NCBI GenBank assembly: GCA_009702845.1
Contig: WLHG01000054.1
Location: forward strand, 1-7,032
Direction of reading: 5' to 3'
DNA: 7,032 nt
Source: Actinomycetota bacterium
GTDB lineage: Bacteria; Actinomycetota; Actinomycetes; Nanopelagicales; Nanopelagicaceae
Part shown: positions 5,855 through 7,032 of the stretch, in pieces
Position numbering within the stretch: the first letter of the stretch is position 1
Layout of the letters: every line of letters begins with the position of its first letter
The notes under the pieces: model-generated
What the model was told of the DNA's origin: nothing
What the model saw: the letters and a program-made list of their open reading frames with translations, nothing else
Databases searched by the model: none
Translations under genes and position numbers: made by a program

Positions 5855-6460
5855 TTAGCCTCTCTTTAATACTAGCTGGGCGCTAATTAAGCCGCCGATC
5901 AATCCCCCAAGGTGGGCCTTCCAATCAACACCACCAAGTGCGAAGCCAATTGCAAAGTTAATTCCGATAATTACATAGATTGAGCGAACATCTGCACCGA
6001 TTTTATTTCCAACAGTGACCATCGCCCCAAATAAACCAAAGATTGCTCCCGATGCTCCAACTGAATAACTTGAAGCCGAAGCAAAGTACGTCGATGCCAA
6101 TGAACCAGTTAGAAGTGATGAGAAGAAGATAATAAGGATTTTGTTTTTACCAAAGGCTGCCTCAAGTGGGTTTCCTAAAATCATGAGCGCGTACATATTA
6201 AAACCAAGATGTAACAAGCCTGCATGAGTGAGGGCGACTGTAAATAATCGATACCACTCGTTGGTTGCCTTTAAATAATCAAAGTTCGGTAAAACTAAAT
6301 GCATTTCAATTGATGGAACAACCATTTGCAGCAGATATGCACCGCAGATAACTGCGATTAACGAATATGTTGCTGAACGTTTAAGCAATGGTGATGCTGT
6401 TGATCGTAATGTCAGTTGCTGGCTTATCTTGTGCGCCGGTCTTGGCTTTTCCAATGGCAT
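5855..6460 (-). CDS. Rhomboid-family intramembrane serine protease
   Basis: This polytopic membrane protease should cleave transmembrane helices of substrates that are not known. Counting from ATG at 6460 (201 residues), a basic N-terminus is followed by about six hydrophobic segments. The rhomboid signatures are H79, H84 and N88 in [13 protein letters not shown] (the second-helix histidines and oxyanion Asn), catalytic S137 in VGASGAIFG (134-142), and catalytic H183 in [11 protein letters not shown] (180-190). Both members of the Ser-His dyad are present, so it should be active. The start is uncertain: the ATG lies inside ppiA with an 80-base overlap. A TTG at 6388 would give 177 residues overlapping ppiA by only eight bases and would keep all membrane segments. 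Neither has a clear Shine-Dalgarno. It is cotranscribed with ppiA, as seen in other actinobacteria. Confidence 0.9.
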   Translation of the reverse strand: MPLEKPRPAHKISQQLTLRSTASPLLKRSATYSLIAVICGAYLLQMVVPSIEMHLVLPNFDYLKATNEWYRLFTVALTHAGLLHLGFNMYALMILGNPLEAAFGKNKILIIFFSSLLTGSLASTYFASASSYSVGASGAIFGLFGAMVTVGNKIGADVRSIYVIIGINFAIGFALGGVDWKAHLGGLIGGLISAQLVLKRG

Positions 6461-6890
6461 CTACTACTGCCTGGCTAGCCGAATCCTTAACTTCACCAAA
6501 GATTGAGTGCTTACGGTTTAACCATGTTGTTGGTGCAGTTGTAATGAAGAACTGTGAACCATTAGTTCCTGGTCCGGAATTTGCCATTGCAAGGATGTAA
6601 GGGCGATCAAAAACTAACTCTCCGTGAAATTCATCTGCGAAGCGGTAGCCAGGACCACCCGTGCCTTTACCAAGTGGATCTCCACCCTGAATCATGAAAC
6701 CGTCGATGACGCGGTGGAAAATAGTTCCGTCATACAAATTGGCATTTGTTTTTTCGCCAGTGTTGGGGTTGGTCCACTCTTTGGCACCAGTTGCTAGCTC
6801 AACAAAGTTAGCAACAGTCTTTGGTGCATGGTTTGGAAATAGTTCAACGACAATGTCGCCGAGTGATGTGTGAAGGGTTGCTGTTGTCAT
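6381..6890 (-). CDS. ppiA: Cyclophilin-type peptidyl-prolyl cis-trans isomerase
   Basis: This protein catalyses cis-trans isomerisation of Xaa-Pro bonds and helps proteins fold. The 169-residue product has no signal peptide, so it should be cytoplasmic. It opens [19 protein letters not shown] and carries the cyclophilin active site: R60, F65 and Q68 in [15 protein letters not shown] (59-72), A103-N104 in [16 protein letters not shown]113 and F115, W123 in place of the cyclophilin A tryptophan, and H128. The length and the small insert around 38-50 match actinobacterial PpiA. The ATG is firm: in the same frame a TAG lies within the tRNA-Ala gene upstream, with no other start between. Only one base separates this ATG from the discriminator base of tRNA-Ala, leaving no room for a ribosome binding site. 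The 3' end overlaps the rhomboid frame. Confidence 0.96.
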   Translation of the reverse strand: MTTATLHTSLGDIVVELFPNHAPKTVANFVELATGAKEWTNPNTGEKTNANLYDGTIFHRVIDGFMIQGGDPLGKGTGGPGYRFADEFHGELVFDRPYILAMANSGPGTNGSQFFITTAPTTWLNRKHSIFGEVKDSASQAVVDAIGKAKTGAQDKPATDITINSITIA

Positions 6891-6891
6891 G

Positions 6892-6964
6892 TGGAGACCA
6901 GGGGAATCGAACCCCTAACCCCCGCCTTGCAAAGGCGGTGCTCTACCAATTGAGCTAGGTCCCC
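6892..6964 (-). tRNA. tRNA-Ala, anticodon TGC
   Basis: The 73-base cloverleaf is complete on the minus strand. The acceptor stem GGGGACC pairs with GGTCTCC (one G-T). The D-arm GCTC/GAGC closes an eight-base loop. The anticodon stem CCGCC/GGCGG holds the loop TTTGCAA with TGC at 6931-6929. The T-arm AGGGG/CCCCT encloses TTCGATT. The discriminator is A at 6892. The 3' CCA is not encoded: the next bases are CAT, and the AT belongs to the ppiA start codon, so CCA must be added after processing. It lies 13 bases after tRNA-Ile. Confidence 0.98.
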
Positions 6965-6977
6965 GTATTAGAACGGG

Positions 6978-7032
6978 TGGGCCTAGATGGACTCGAACCA
7001 TCGACCTCTTCCTTATCAGGGAAGCGCTCTAA
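6978..7032 (-). tRNA. tRNA-Ile, anticodon GAT, 5' part beyond the window
   Basis: About 55 bases of the 3' part are present. They include the end of the D-loop and D-stem (TTAGAGC), the anticodon stem CTTCC/GGAAG with loop CTGATAA and anticodon GAT (7017-7015), the T-arm GATGG/CCATC around TTCGAGT, and the 3' acceptor strand TAGGCCC with discriminator A at 6978. The missing 5' part, about 19 bases, should begin GGGCCTA. CCA is not encoded (ACCC follows). The pair tRNA-Ile then tRNA-Ala usually lies downstream of gyrA in actinobacteria, so the origin side is expected just to the right. Confidence 0.95.

Noticed and set aside
5823..5858. Hairpin TCCACA...TGTGGA followed by AAGTTTT as a terminator between convergent crgA and the rhomboid gene
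   Set aside because: The six-pair stem is short, the loop is long and the T-run has four bases. DnaA boxes explain the same repeats better. A terminator function cannot be excluded.
6388..6600. Plus-strand open frame of 70 codons
   Set aside because: Antisense to the conserved cyclophilin core of ppiA.
1..7032. CRISPR arrays, insertion sequences, toxin-antitoxin or defence genes, riboswitches
   Set aside because: No spaced repeats, transposase motifs, small paired toxin genes or long structured leaders were found; almost every base is assigned to a housekeeping gene or a short spacer.

Overview
The window looks like origin-proximal chromosome from a small-genome actinobacterium of moderate to low GC. 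The best guess is a freshwater planktonic lineage such as the acI/Nanopelagicales group. That guess rests on gene content (CrgA, PASTA kinase PknB, PstP-type phosphatase, PpiA next to tRNA-Ile/tRNA-Ala), on AT-rich codon use, on tight packing with overlapping genes, and on promoter-like boxes placed for leaderless mRNAs. The genus cannot be fixed from the sequence alone. I see no mobile element, CRISPR array, phage gene or defence system, and no gene-free stretch longer than about 60 bases.

Layout. Bases 1-2508 are a minus-strand operon read right to left: a glycerophosphodiester phosphodiesterase, prephenate dehydratase (pheA) and seryl-tRNA synthetase (serS, cut by the left edge). The genes are separated by 3 bases or overlap by 4. 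A 34-base divergent spacer (2509-2542) appears to carry two facing promoters. Bases 2543-4863 hold a plus-strand pair, a PP2C phosphatase and the PASTA kinase PknB, overlapping by 4 bases. PknB and the convergent glutamine amidotransferase (trpG/pabA, minus) end on one shared TTAA. trpG diverges from crgA (plus). A 61-base convergent spacer after crgA holds a small cluster of DnaA boxes. The right end is a minus-strand unit read right to left: tRNA-Ile (cut by the right edge), tRNA-Ala, ppiA and a rhomboid protease.

How the genes fit together. The phosphatase and kinase form the reversible Ser/Thr phosphorylation module that controls cell-wall growth and division in actinobacteria. CrgA is a small membrane protein of the same division machinery. 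In many actinobacteria this neighbourhood also holds FHA proteins, RodA, a PBP, a second kinase, a sortase and a DUF881 protein. None of these lies between the genes seen here, so the block looks condensed. pheA and trpG both act on products of the chorismate branch but lie in separate units.

The observations most worth a second look are: the ppiA start codon one base after the tRNA-Ala discriminator base, the DnaA-box cluster between crgA and the rhomboid gene, the paired leaderless-type promoters, and the minimal phosphatase/kinase module. I found no convincing new multi-gene system; most of the window is ordinary housekeeping content.
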